A stretch of 64,000 nucleotides of DNA from Thelonectria olida (lineage: Eukaryota; Ascomycota; Sordariomycetes; Hypocreales; Nectriaceae), in assembly GCA_020736575.1 (NCBI GenBank), contig JAGPYM010000020.1:124001-188000 (forward strand), written 5' to 3'. Positions 45,300 through 56,810 of this stretch are shown one piece after another; within the stretch, counting starts at the first letter, position 1; each line of letters starts with the position of its first letter. The notes under the pieces were generated by a model. It saw nothing but the letters and a program-made list of their open reading frames with translations. It was not told the DNA's origin and made no database searches. A program made the position numbers and the translations under genes.

Positions 45300-46779
45300 A
45301 TGTTGTCATCTGTTGACCTTCACCCTCACGCCTTCTTCTGTGCCATCATCGCCTTCGCGGCCTCCGTCACTTTCAGTCTCTGGCTGTTAATATCTGGCAG
45401 GATCCAATTTGCACCCAAGATTAACAATGCCACCCGCCCTCCAACAATCGCAACGGATGATCCAGCACACAACTTACTCGAGCTCCCTCCAGGATGGTGG
45501 ACAGATCCCAACCTGTTCCAGCTCGAGCGACGTGCTATTTTCAGCAAGGCAGGCCCTTCCCCTCACATCGTCCGCTTGGCATCATTTAACGGGGATAGAT
45601 CTGGCTTTGTGTAAGCCACCGTAGCCGCTTTGCGAGTCCCGGAGACTACGTCTCACACGAACTTGCGGGCTTCCGGTTCTTCCTCATCCTGGGAAAGGAT
45701 AACGTCGTCCGCGCATTCCATAATGTGTGTCGCCATCGGGCTTTCCCCGTGACAGAGAAAGCGTCCGGATCAGCGACGGTTCTCGGCTGCAAATACCATG
45801 GGTGGTGCTACAACACCAAGGGCCAACTCACCAAAGCGCCTCAATTTGACCAAGTTGAAGGTTTTGACAAGGCCGAAAACGGGCTTTTTGAAATTCACAC
45901 TAAAGTCGATGGGTATGGGTTTCTACATGTCAACCTCAGCGCGAGCAAAGAGGCTGGCGACAGCGAACCTGGGGATGGAACAACGTTGGGTAGTCCCGCT
46001 GGAGTGAACTGCAATTCGGAGTTTCTATGCAGTCTGGAATACAAAGGAAAATTCAACTGGAAGGTAGCAGGTCAGTACTCGAACGAACAACTGGACAAAA
46101 GCGCATGCTGAAGACAGTCACAGTGAAAGACGGCTTTCAGAGCAGTAGTGGAACTCTGCAGGCTTTTGCGGGAAGCCTTTCACATGGCATTTTCCGTGTT
46201 TTTGGCACTCGTGAGCTTACACGTACGAGCCAGCTAAATTTCTTTCCCTTGACTACTATCCACACGGAGACGGGCAGTCCATTTTGGTATCAAGTCGTGT
46301 GCTCCCCCGATTCGGCCAAGCAGACGACATTACGGTGCGACGTTTACTTGCCCAAAACGATTGATAGTTTTCAATTTGAGGGCAAAATCAAGGATGGCTT
46401 AGAGAGTCACATTAAATCCAACATCCAAGACTACGAGAAGACGTACGCAAGGATCATCGGCTTGAACAGTGCCCCGACATCTAGTTATGGTAGGTTCAAC
46501 TCGATTTATTCTCAATTTCGCAGGCATTATTGCTGACAATCATTGCACTCAGATAATCAAGCGAAGATCGCACATGTCGTGAATGGTCACCTCGAGAGGG
46601 AGAGGATTGAAGGGAGAGAGATAAAGCCGGCGACTGTGCAGCACTGCAATACGGCGGCTTTTGCTCTGGCGGAAGGAAGTGAGTTTGGCGTGCTGTCCCA
46701 ACAGCAAGAATCGTACAGCTAATTCGATTTCACAGTATGTCAGGCGATGGAATGTAGTAACGATAATTTGGCTTGGTAA
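45300..46779 (+). CDS. Membrane-anchored Rieske protein with degenerate catalytic iron site
   Basis: Five exons (45300-45548, 45599-46070, 46124-46489, 46553-46678, 46736-46779) give 418 aa. An N-terminal TM helix (AFFCAIIAFAASVTFSLWLL) is followed by LPPGWWTDPNLFQLERRAIF, homologous to the neighbouring gene. The Rieske motif is complete: CRHR, 15 residues, then CKYHGW (CxH...CxxH). The catalytic domain keeps the fold (NWK...KDGFQ, then LNFFPLTTIHT), but the ECLHC...H segment is replaced by SSSGTLQAFAGSLSHGIF, so the two iron-binding His and the bridging Glu are absent. Intron 1 appears to use a GC donor at the same position as a GT intron in the paralogue. It is therefore probably an electron-transfer partner. 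Confidence 0.8.
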
Positions 46780-47065
46780 TTGAGGCACGCCGAGGCTATA
46801 GATGGGGAGAGCATACGTCTTTCATTCGTCACGGTGCCAATCTAGCCAAGTCTACACTTCCAGTTCCCATAGGGTCAACCTGTGGAATGCGAGGATAGTA
46901 GCTGGAGCGTCACGCTTTACTACGTGCACCGGCAACAAGTTTATGTAATGATGGTGTCCTCTGGAAATCTTGGTGCCCAATCATCGGAGAGATACAGCCC
47001 TCGCCAGCCAGATCGATCTATCTAGCGTTTAAACCAGATTTTCAGCTTCATAAATATTCTTAGTA

Positions 47066-49491
47066 TCAGTGCATATCCATCCGAAGGTCAATATCGTCGT
47101 GGAGGAAGAATCCGCTTCCAAATACATCACCCAGCGACTCGGGATCCTGACTCCACCAGATACCGTCTTCTCTAAATGTCCAGTTTGGCGCCGGTACACA
47201 TTCTTCTCGTAGGCCCTCCAAGGGAGGCTCCCAGCCCACCAGCGGTCGTTCAGCATGGCCTAGAGTTTGAGCAGGGGGCGTATCATGGGGCCGTTGGGGG
47301 ACGTTTGATCCTGGAGAGGTTCCTGGAGAGGTATCGCGTGCTTCTACAGCAATAACAGGAACATTGGAGTTCGGCTGCACCGGCTGTTGCTCTTTCTGAA
47401 TATCGTCACTGGCGGCGTACGGGCGAAGGTGGCTGGACAGCTCTGGCGATGACCCAGAGTCTGGTTGGACTATGAGGCGAGTGAGCTGGCCGCGTTGCTC
47501 GTCTGTTTCTTGACGGCGATTGACTGGTTGTGATGAGATGAGAGCCTCAGCTTGAGAGAACTGCCGTTCCATGTCGTTGTGCTGGGGGCTGTGAGCTATA
47601 ATGACGAAAGATGCTAAGGTCGTTAGGAACATGGACTTACGAGTGGCCGTAACGTCATCCAATACTTTCTCAGTTCACCTGCGAGATGCAGATGCACTGT
47701 TGTGTCTTTCAGCCGCTGGTGAGTCAAAATTCCTAGGGCGAGGTACCTCCGTAGCTGGATTGCGGCGCACACATACGCGCCATACCCTACTACAGCCCAT
47801 GATTTTGAGATGGACGCTTTCCGTGCTATAAACTGCTCCGTTATTGTCGTAATGAAGACAGAATGCTCCCATGCCTGCTCGGCGGCAAGCCGAATCATAG
47901 CCCGCGAGATGGGCGGAGTCTGTGAGCTGCAGGAGAGGACGGGCACCATAGAGGAGTGCAAATACACGACGCAGAGGTGGTATAAGTATGTAAGAGAGAA
48001 GACGCGGCCTTGATCCCCCGAGTTGGATCTTGGGGGTTCGCGGTCAACTTTGTACTTGGCAAACTCGTCCATCTTATCCGGTAATTCCTCAAGGCGCTTG
48101 CTTAGGGAGCAAAATTCAAAAGCCCGCTCGGTTGGACTGCTGGAAGTTGCATGGACGGCCTGGACAAATCGTTGGACCTCCCACCTGTACATGTGTTAGC
48201 ATTAATCCAATGCTTGACATAAAACACGCACCAAAGCCCTTGGATGATAATCAAGGAGGCATTGAACCCCAGAGGCGAGTTATGTAGGGTTGGTCCAACG
48301 TCCTGGATCAGGCCGTGTTTGCCAAGGCACCGCGTCGGTATCGTCAGAGATCCGTTTGCATCGTCATCAGGTAAAGGACAGTCTATCACGTCATCCCAGC
48401 AGTCGATTTGGAAGTTGGCGTTCTCCTGACTGGCACACTTGGTGAGCCAGCATGCCCAGAAGCATCTCAAACCTCTATCCCGGCCTGCAGACCAATACGC
48501 GTCAGAGTTCTTCCCTAACATCTGGTGCAGGTGCAGTAACCGGGATGCGCGATAGGCAATTGCTATAGAGGGCATCAGTATCAGGACAGAAACATCGTAC
48601 CAAAGGCCAAAGTAGGTACGTACATGTATGCATGTTGGTCCTGATGGTCTCGCCTTTGGCAAACCAGTACAGGGCTAGAATCTGACAGGCTTGGACAAGC
48701 TCCAGAGTGGGTTTATCGGCATTCATAAGTGCTCGTTGGCTGGCTTGCTCCGCCCAGTAGCCGCCAATTGTCCTCCAATCCGCTTGAGATATGTGACTAA
48801 TATCGATCTCCCCTGAAATGATTCCGCCTGACAGTGGAGGTAGAAACCTAGAGGTAACCATGAGCAAAGAGATTGGGACAAAGTCAGATCTGGTGACGCA
48901 TACACGGAGGCAAAAGCTAACATGGCTTGGCTGACATAGTCAGAGATTTGTCCGGCATGGTAACTTTGTATAAAGTCCCGCTTGGAGAACAGCAGATCGG
49001 CCTGGTAGTGCCTTTCGAAGTAGATCTCGATGAGAAACAAAGCAACTTCTGGAGAGACCTCTACGCAGCCCGGTCCCTGCTTTGAGGACTGTTCCAGCAG
49101 TTGGGGAGTGTTCATCCCAGGGACAGCGCCAAGATCTCCCGCCGATGTAGCTGGGCCATCCTTCTGTAATCTCTCCGTAGTTGAAGGACTATGGCGCTGC
49201 GCGGGAGGATTGTCATAGGTCCGATGTGCTGGATAGGTCGCCGTCTCACGCCGAGCGTCAGCTTCTGCATTTTTGGCTTGAGCACGCTCAAAGGCCAGCC
49301 TCTTCCGATCGGGCGGAGCAGGATAGGTGCACTGGCTTTTGATGTTTTGACATCGTTGGCAGACGGGGCGCTCACGGCCACAACGGAGCTATGTCATATC
49401 AGCCAGGTATCCGGTGAAGATAGAAAAGTGGTAGGACCTTTTGGCTACGACAACGCAAACAAGCCACAGTGGAAGCGTGTCTCCTCTCCAT
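47066..49491 (-). CDS. Zn(II)2Cys6 transcription factor
   Basis: Six exons (49491-49438, 49388-48904, 48847-48624, 48562-48232, 48184-47641, 47581-47066) give 717 aa. The zinc cluster is split by intron 1: CLRCRSQK, then LRCGRERPVCQRCQNIKSQC. The fungal transcription-factor (MHR) domain follows (EIYFERHYQADLLFSKRDF; AYRASRLLHLHQMLG; RGLRCFWACWLTKC). The C-terminus is Gln/Pro-rich, ending in an aromatic-acidic stretch (WTFREDGIWWSQDPESLGD) that could be an activation domain. The last intron's acceptor was chosen to keep this tail in frame; an alternative acceptor would truncate the protein near 47,485. It sits between the Rieske pair and an MFS carrier. Confidence 0.85.
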
Positions 49492-50052
49492 CTCGGCCTT
49501 GGCTTGCTTAGTGTTCGGTAGACGTAGGTAGACACGGCCCGTCTCAGTGGGTACCTCTCGGTAGGCTCAACGACGGGGAAAGACACGGGAGGGGAGACAG
49601 ACGTCGACAGATAGGAAGAGGAAGCCGGGCTCAGGGTTCGGAGCGAAGGGGCTGAAGTGAGGAGCGGACGAAGTCACATACCCAGTCCAAACACTCGGGC
49701 CGAACGGCGACAATTAGGTTAGGGACTTGACGCCAATTGGTGGATTGACACAGTATGGAGGTAACTCCCCTCTTCACGCCCGTGCCATCGGACCGAACCT
49801 CTGGGCTTGTTTGACGTGGGCTGAATTTGGAATTGGGTCTATCCCCCCGCATTGTCCTGTCCAGCTCGGCAGTTGACCATGTTGGGTGCACGGCTCTGGG
49901 GACCCCAGACTTTGCTCGCTACTCCGCAGTATTCTCATGAATAAATAGTCTAGGTTGGTGTTGCGTCGATCTGAAGACTTTCCGTTGTTGGCCTCTGTCA
50001 TCTTTTGTCCCTACCACGCAACATCTTGTCTTCTGTCGTCGAAATCTTAAAT
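49492..50052. promoter_or_regulatory. Divergent promoter region: Zn2Cys6 gene (-) and MFS carrier (+)
   Basis: A 561-bp gap lies between two oppositely oriented starts. It contains several CGG/CCG triplets, typical of Zn2Cys6 target sites, but I could not single out a defined site. No coding signal. Confidence 0.4.
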
Positions 50053-51813
50053 ATGGAAGGCAAAAGTAGCAGCGACCATCTCGACAGTGCAATTACGGTC
50101 GAGGACGCTAGGACTCATGGCGTCGTGCTCTATACGGATAACGGCACCACCCGCAAGCTCCCCGTACCTTCGTCTGATCCCAACGATCCTCTCAACTTTA
50201 GTCTCTGGCGCCAGCGCCTGATTCTCACGGCTGTATGCGTGTATGGCATCACCGGTTTCGGCGCCATCCAGTCTACGCCGCTCTTCTTTGGCAAGCTCAT
50301 CAATGAGTACGTGCAGAAGACGCATGGTGTGAGTATTCCTCCTGAGCTTCCCCAGGTACCCCAAGCACTGCTTTGCCTTGTCTTCACAACTGATGCGAGG
50401 AATCTAGACTTTCAACCCCTCACGTATCATAGATCTAGCCAGTTATCCTTCACTATGTATGGGCTTAGGCAACTTCTTCTTCGTGCCTCTATCAATGGCT
50501 ATCGGCCGTCGCGCCGTCTTCATTTTGAGCAGTATCATCCTACTTGCTTCCATGATCTGGGCTGCCAAGTCCGAGTCTTTTGAGTCCCATCTCGGCGCTC
50601 GTTGCCTTCAAGGGCTCTGTGCAGGCATCTCCGACTGTTTGGTATGTCAGCATTGGCAGTGAACGCTGAAAAGTCAAGCTAACCGATCTCTCAACAGTTA
50701 CCCATCATCGTGCTCGACATATCCTTCCTCAACAGACGATCCACCCGCCTCGTTGCTTACTGGGTTTTCACGGCCGTTGGCTCCTCTATTTTACTCATTC
50801 CCCTGCCTTTCATCGCGGATCACGCCGGCGGAGACTGGCGAGTGAGCTACTGGTTCTGGACGGGCTTCGCCGCCCTATCATTGCTCGCCATCATCTTCTG
50901 TGTACCTGAGACATTGTTCCAGCGCCAGGCAGCTCAGCTCAGTGGACAAGTCCATGTCACAGACAGCTACGGAACACACAGAGCCTTTGCCACGGTGGAG
51001 GAAGCCCGCGCTGCAGGATTTCACGTTCCTGACGAGAGCGACTTTGAGAGCTGCGAGAAAGAAAGATCCTATACCCGCCAGTTCGCTCCATTCCAAGTCC
51101 AAAAGGCGCCTCATATGCGGTTCCTTACTGCATACAGGGATATCTTCCTGTCATTGCTAGTTCCTGGCACATTCTGGGCACTGGCCTTTAATAGTATTGT
51201 CTTTGGTGGAGTCGTAGTCCTGAGCCTCACCTACAGCCAGATACTCGAGGAGGCGCCGTGGCACTTCTCCCCTTCCACCGTCGGCACAGTCCAGGCCGGA
51301 GCTGCCATCGGCGCGCTGTTCGGGCTTGCCCTTGGTGAGATGGCTGAGCCCATGAGCCGCTTTCTAGCCCGCCGAAACCACGGTGTGAGAGAGCCCGAGC
51401 ACATTCTCCCCAACTTCATATTTCCTGCTGCCATGTCGTTCCTGGGTCTCACCTTGTACGGCGTGATTGGATCCAACCCCGAGAAGTACAACTGGGTTGG
51501 CATTCATGCCGCATTTGCGCTGTTCTACTTTGGCTTCTGTGCCATCTCGGCCCTCACAGCTGTCTGGCTCAGCGAGTTGCTACCTCACATGTCGGGCCCG
51601 GCCATTGTGCTAACATGTGGAGGTCGGAATGCCGTCTCCTTCGGATACAGCCACAATTTCAGCACCTGGATAAAAAATGTCGGTTTCATGCAGACATACG
51701 TCACATTTGGCGGCATTCTCTTTGGCGTTGCCTGTCTGGCCATTCCTCTTTACTTTGTCAACCCCCGAATTCGCTCGGTCACGGCCAGAATCCCATGGCT
51801 AGGAGCCCACTGA
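50053..51813 (+). CDS. MFS transporter (fungal 12-TM, DHA1-like)
   Basis: Three exons (50053-50328, 50408-50641, 50698-51813) give 541 aa. The N-terminus is long and polar, then DPNDPLNFSLWRQRLIL precedes TM1, a feature of many fungal DHA1-like carriers. Conserved parts are YPSLCMGLGNFFFVPLSMA, IGRRAVFILSSIILL and GARCLQGLCAGISDCLLP. A long central cytosolic loop and six further TM segments follow. The start is the first ATG of the open frame. It probably moves a pathway substrate or product across the plasma membrane, judged from its position among catabolic enzymes. Confidence 0.85.
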
Positions 51814-52371
51814 GAAGTAAGGCATTGTCTTTCAATGGCATAACGCACGTCGAAAAAGGATTTTCAAAGTGTCATACCAGAGACTGGCGAATCCATCCCT
51901 GTTCAGCTTACTACGAAAGCATCTACTTCTTCACTTTGATAGTCAGAAATGAGCTTCTAAAAATTCAATTCCCGTTTGTTAAATGCGTGGTTACATTAAC
52001 AGAGCGTAGATAGCTTTAAAGTAACGTTTTACTTTCTATGTGAAGGGGGTATTTAAGTCGTTTAGTAGTGTAATCGAGTCGCTCTTCTATTATTACGTTA
52101 GTCTACCTACAAGTATAGGCCTTCTCCTAATGACATTAACCTCAAGGCTTAGAAGATAATGTATGTATTTACTGCTAGTTTACGTCTTGTTAGTTGAATA
52201 ATGGAATAGGGATCAGCAATAGAGGTAAGAACTTCAAACTTAAGCAAGGGGTGTCAATCAACTATATCAGAGTTAGTAAGCAATGGCAGGTCAAGATACG
52301 GTCCTACACGATTTCTGTGGTATTTGAGTAGTCATCAATTTTAAGACAAGCGAAGATCTGACACAATACAA
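51814..52371. other. Intergenic between convergent genes, AT-rich
   Basis: Three-prime flanks of the MFS and the fumarylacetoacetase-family genes. AT-rich between 51,940 and 52,330. No gene seen. Confidence 0.5.
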
Positions 52372-54032
52372 TCAAGGACAGTTGACTTCCTCCAGCACTG
52401 TTCGACTATCGCGTGGCGCCAGTAACTGGCCATGCAATGTGCCCAATTTGATGGCACCTCCAGCCGCACTCGCTGTCATCACAACCTCATCTCCATCCTC
52501 CAGGAAGACAAGCTCACTTCCTTCAAACTGGCCGGCGGGAACTTTGCCAGCTTCTGTCAGCTCAAAGAGGCAACCGAGAGTACGGAGATTAAGAGAGTCG
52601 CCCTGGCTGCCTGGTCAGTTGTTTGATTATGACATGTAGAGACTAAGGACCCCGCATATGAAGGGCTCGATGGTGAATGCATGACTAACTGGAGATGAAA
52701 TGGTTCCGGTGCCTAAGAGGTCACCCGTTTTCAGGCCGCAGCCTGACGAAGCAACATGCGCAATCATCTGGCCGGGCGACCATCGAAGATCACGTAGATT
52801 CGAACGAGTCGTCAGAAGACGAACTTCGTCCTTAGACTTGGTTCCTGTAAGACGCAATTAGTGAATAATGAGGTTGTAACCCGGGCACGGCATAGTCTAA
52901 CGGATGACTGAAACCTCACATTCAATATCCCATGTTGATTCAGCCGTACGGTGCCTCAAATGTGATGCACCAGCAGATCCGCCACTGCATAAATCCGCTG
53001 AGGACGAAGGGCATCGTGCGTTCTCCAAGGCCTCAATCCCGACGACCCAAGGCGATATGCTTGTTGCGAGAGCCTTGCCATTGAAAGGGCCAAGCGGGGT
53101 CATCTCGGAGAACTGAATATCTCTCGCGGACCAGTCATTCAGCACGACAAAGCCAAAGATATGGTCCTCGGCCTCATCAGCAGTGAGCATCTTGCCAGCT
53201 TGTACCGGCTGGGAGATGAAGATGCCCAGCTCCGCCTCATAGTCCATCATCGCACTGGGCCTGAATGCAAAATTGTTGGTTTCCTTGTCACGAATAATGC
53301 CATACGGTCGATGGACCGGTGCTGATTCGACGACCACCGAAGATGCGCAGCCGTTGTAGCCGATGGGCATGGCATAATGGCTTGGCGGAGTCGAAGAACC
53401 TGCCAATATGCTACACTGTATATCATGGTCAGTATATGATACCGGCCCATGCTAGACTGGTCAGTGGCTGATAACATACATTGTTAATATGGGTATCCGA
53501 GCACATAAAATCAGTAAATCCTCCGATCTTAAAAGGCGAATGCATCGTCGCGTCCTTCATGGGCACAAACGCGGCCATATTCAAGGCAGCATCCTGGAAG
53601 AGAGGTGAAGTGCCATCATTCAGCCAATCAATGAGCTTTTGGCGGAACTGCTTTCGTTTTGAAGCGGGAAAGGCGGCAAATTTGCTCAGATCTGAACATT
53701 TAAAGATGGAGCCGCCGTTATTCCCATTTTCGAGGCCTGGCAGGATGGCCCGGAAGCTGGATGAGCTTTCAAGGGAGCGAAGGTCTATGATAGAGTCGCC
53801 AATGGCTGCTCCCACTCGTTTCTCTGCCTATTGAGATTTCAGCTCTTGGAGCCCATCTCGCAGACTGTGTGTTCCCAGCAGATAGAACCAGGCAGGGGTT
53901 CTGCGTTGTTCATGCGCTGGGTACGCGAAACGAGCCTTCACTTACATTATGCGAGGTGCTGAAGATGCCATACGGCAAGCTGGCCAGATTAAAGGAGCTT
54001 CCGGACGAGGCTGGGATTGGCCAGGATACCAT
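52372..54032 (-). CDS. Fumarylacetoacetase-family hydrolase (full-length two-domain form)
   Basis: Five exons (54032-53946, 53827-53480, 53415-52902, 52844-52690, 52602-52372) give 444 aa. The N-terminal domain opens with FNLASLPYGIFST and VGAAIGDSIIDL. The catalytic domain keeps the Ca-binding and active-site residues: DFMCSDTHINN (Asp and catalytic His), MDYEAELGIFI (Glu-x-Glu), NDWSARDIQFSE (Asp) and NGKALATSISPWVV (Lys). It ends with GTGTISSP and an EDGDEVV loop. It would hydrolyse a C-C bond in a beta-diketo acid such as fumarylacetoacetate or a related ring-cleavage product. With neighbouring oxygenases this points to aromatic breakdown. It is likely a cluster-specific paralogue and not the housekeeping enzyme. 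Confidence 0.87.
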
Positions 54033-54653
54033 TTTGATCAGCGATGGTGTCCCGAATTGTAATGCAGTACTCTCCTGAAGGGGGCAGATATTGGTTCGTT
54101 GAAATTTCACTGTATTCAATAATACCATTAACATTAATATTCCTCGGCAAATACGAATTAATTTGTATGAATTAGGTCGTACTGTCGGCATGTTGCGTAT
54201 CAACTTCCGCCGAAGTATTTCTCCAGGCCCGAAGACACGGGCCGAACTCCACATCGCGGGTAGTTTCTATTACCCTTAGCAGATCTGGGCGGCTTTACTT
54301 GTCAAGCGTCTTCATGGGTGGTGCAGGGCTTGCACCTCAGCTAGATGAACTGTTCGGCCCGAACATCATCTGGGGTTCTCCATCCCGCCACATGGGACGG
54401 CCGTGTTATTGTACGCAATTATCATTCTCGTCTCGTCTCTTCGGATGTATTGGCTACCGAGGGGCGAAATTTTGATGTCGGATAATCTAAGTATAATACG
54501 ATCATCTACCACGGAAAGTGTAGGTAGTATCGCAAACCCCTTCCTGATCGTAACCCCTCCCTCCTTTACTCTTCCCACTCAGCCACCTTTCAGCCATTGC
54601 TCTTTTCTTCTCAATTGTCCCTCTATTGTTCAATCTGATGAACACTGGCGGCT
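54033..54653. promoter_or_regulatory. Divergent promoter: fumarylacetoacetase-like (-) and cupin (+)
   Basis: A 621-bp gap lies between two starts facing apart. Pyrimidine-rich tracts near 54,550-54,630 precede the cupin ATG. No defined operator identified. Confidence 0.45.
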
Positions 54654-55226
54654 ATGACAGGCACAGACACGTTCAACAACCCGCTCCCTCAACCTCGTCG
54701 CTTTATCACTAGCCACGATGAAGACGGCAAGGCTGTTTACTCTAATGTCCTTCCTGAGACTGTTCCATTCTGGACTGTAGGCCCCAGGTCAGATCCTGCA
54801 GGCTTTGGCCTTGCCTATACTACAACCTCAACACCCGTCCCCTTGAAAGGTGACAAGGACCTCACCGAGTTTGCCGAGGCGCATGACCGACGGATGAAGG
54901 ACGGCCTAGTTAAGCATGGGGGTTCAGTAGTGCGCTTCGTCGACTACCCGCCTCGCGGAGCCTCACCTATGCACCGTACCGTCAGTTGCGACTACGCTGT
55001 CGTTATATTTGGCGAGATGGAATGTCTGCTGGATTCGGGCGAGACAAGGACGATGTGCCAGGGCGACGTGCTTATTCAGAGAGGGACGATGCATCAATGG
55101 ATCAACCCCAATGACTCCTGGGCACGTATGATTTATGTCCTCCTTTTTGCCGCGGAAGTCGAGGTCAATGGGAAACGGTTAGGTGAAGAGCTGGGAGGGA
55201 TGGAAGGCGTTCCCAACTCCCACTAA
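54654..55226 (+). CDS. Single-domain cupin protein
   Basis: Single exon, 190 aa. The cupin motif region runs about residues 100-160: SPMHRTVSCDYAVVIFGEME, then GDVLIQRGTMHQWINPND. The metal ligands are probably the His in MHRT, the Asp/Glu that follows, and the His in GTMHQW. Proteins of this form are frequent in fungal aromatic or secondary-metabolite clusters, as small dioxygenases, isomerases or cyclases. The true reaction cannot be read. Its divergent pairing with the fumarylacetoacetase-like gene suggests consecutive steps. Confidence 0.85.
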   Translation: MTGTDTFNNPLPQPRRFITSHDEDGKAVYSNVLPETVPFWTVGPRSDPAGFGLAYTTTSTPVPLKGDKDLTEFAEAHDRRMKDGLVKHGGSVVRFVDYPPRGASPMHRTVSCDYAVVIFGEMECLLDSGETRTMCQGDVLIQRGTMHQWINPNDSWARMIYVLLFAAEVEVNGKRLGEELGGMEGVPNSH

Positions 55227-56006
55227 GGGGAGAGGAGTGCAATATTTAAAATATTCATGCCTTACTCCAAAGAGATGTGCCTGTATAGCGACTTTTGCTT
55301 CCAAGCTTTGTGAGGACGAACACCGTGAACATAGCACCGTCAATCTGATATACATGCGTGACGGGTTCACATGGCGTTGAACCTCGGGCGTAGCTATGAC
55401 GAGAAGCTTTTGGAAAGATGCGATGCCCGGATATTCAAAGTGATTCATAATCTCAGCAAACCACAGTGTGTTAAAGCTAAACGGAGCGACGGATAATAAA
55501 CTCAATGATAGACATAGTGGCCTGAAGAGGGGCCTTGGACAAAGTACTCAGTTGGGAGTTCATGGCCGTGAAGGGAGAACTAATCTGGGCTAGCTCTTTT
55601 GCGGTAAATGGTCGCGCCTATGCATATCAAGGCGATTGATAGTAATATCGGCATGTTTATCAGTTGGAATAAGCGCAAATCCCAGCTTTGAGTTCTCGAG
55701 GGCCAGTTATAATGAGGCAGGGAGAGTGCTCAGTGACCTCGCGAAAGATGATTCAAGCCTGGGCCTGAGAAATCACCGTGGGTTTTCAAGGGTAACTATC
55801 GACAACACGACAATAGCTGCTGTCGTTGGCAATGAAAAGGTCACTTTGGACATTGTCTCTAATTCACGGCCCGTTCTTGTGGCGGGAACTGAGGACTAGA
55901 CGGAGTTGACTCGTTTCTTTTTAAACTGCACGTGTTGTCTATTCTTTGTGGTCCCTTAATACAAACCCACCGATTCTTTGTATCCTTATCGGGGCACATG
56001 GTGACC
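55227..56006. other. Intergenic between convergent genes
   Basis: A plus frame at 55,636-55,899 has a hydrophilic, non-descript composition and no ATG in good context. It is not called. Nothing else seen. Confidence 0.4.
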
Positions 56007-56810
56007 CTATTTTTGAGAGCCAGCCGCTTCCTTCGCAACGTGTATCGCGAAGCCAGTGACAGAAGGGTCCTCCAAACCTGGCTTTAGCATCAGGCTTGGT
56101 ATCTCGTAGTCTCCGCCGTTCTGGGCACGAAACGCAATAGGCTTCGTGTCGGGCAGCGTTCGCAACCTCTCACGAAGCTCGTCGGCGGTTTTGCTGAAAT
56201 TCGCGTCATCCAATCGATCAGATCTGTACACGACGAACGACGGTAGAACGTCCAGGCCAGTGTAGAAGAGAACTCCATGGGTTACAGGGAAAAGAATATC
56301 CTCGATCGGCCCATTGACTCCTCGAGCAGAGTAGTGCTCTCTCCAGCTTCCGACGGTGACGGACAGCATGGCGCGCTTGCCCACCAGCTTTCCTTCTCCA
56401 TACCGGTCACCCCAATGGTTTTCGCTGTATTCCCCGATGCCGTAACCAAAGCCCAGTGAAAGGACTCTTTCGACCCAGCCTTTCAAAATTGCAGGCATGG
56501 CGTACCACCAGAGCGGGAATTGGAGAATGATGGTATCGGCCCATAAGAGCTTTTCCTGCTCGAGCTTCACGTCTTCTGTGAGCGTATTCGCGGCAGTTGC
56601 TTCTGCCGACGCATAAACCACCTTGAAGCGGGCATCGGGTGAAACGTGAGGGAAGTCGGCGCGATCTACTTGGGCCTTCCATTGCATCGCGTACAGGTCG
56701 GAAACCTTGACCTCGTGACCCTGGGCTTCTAGTTCGTCGACCGTGGTTCGAAGGAGAGAGCCATTGAGAGACTGTGGCTCGGGATGAGCGAAAACGATAA
56801 AGACTTTCAT
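56007..56810 (-). CDS. NAD(P)H:quinone oxidoreductase, flavodoxin fold
   Basis: Single exon, 267 aa from the ATG at 56,810 (MKVFIVFAHPEPQSLNGSLL). It matches the NQO1/DT-diaphorase and modulator-of-drug-activity family: FMN/FAD-binding start AHPEPQSLNGSL, ADTIILQFPLWWYAMPAILK, GWVERVLSLGFGYG and VTVGSWREHYSARG. It would catalyse two-electron reduction of quinones with NAD(P)H. In an aromatic pathway it could regenerate hydroquinone substrates or protect from quinones. Cytosolic; no targeting signal. Confidence 0.88.
   Translation of the reverse strand: MKVFIVFAHPEPQSLNGSLLRTTVDELEAQGHEVKVSDLYAMQWKAQVDRADFPHVSPDARFKVVYASAEATAANTLTEDVKLEQEKLLWADTIILQFPLWWYAMPAILKGWVERVLSLGFGYGIGEYSENHWGDRYGEGKLVGKRAMLSVTVGSWREHYSARGVNGPIEDILFPVTHGVLFYTGLDVLPSFVVYRSDRLDDANFSKTADELRERLRTLPDTKPIAFRAQNGGDYEIPSLMLKPGLEDPSVTGFAIHVAKEAAGSQK

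Noticed and set aside
55636..55899. 87-codon plus frame between cupin and quinone reductase
   Set aside because: Does not begin at a convincing ATG and shows no domain.
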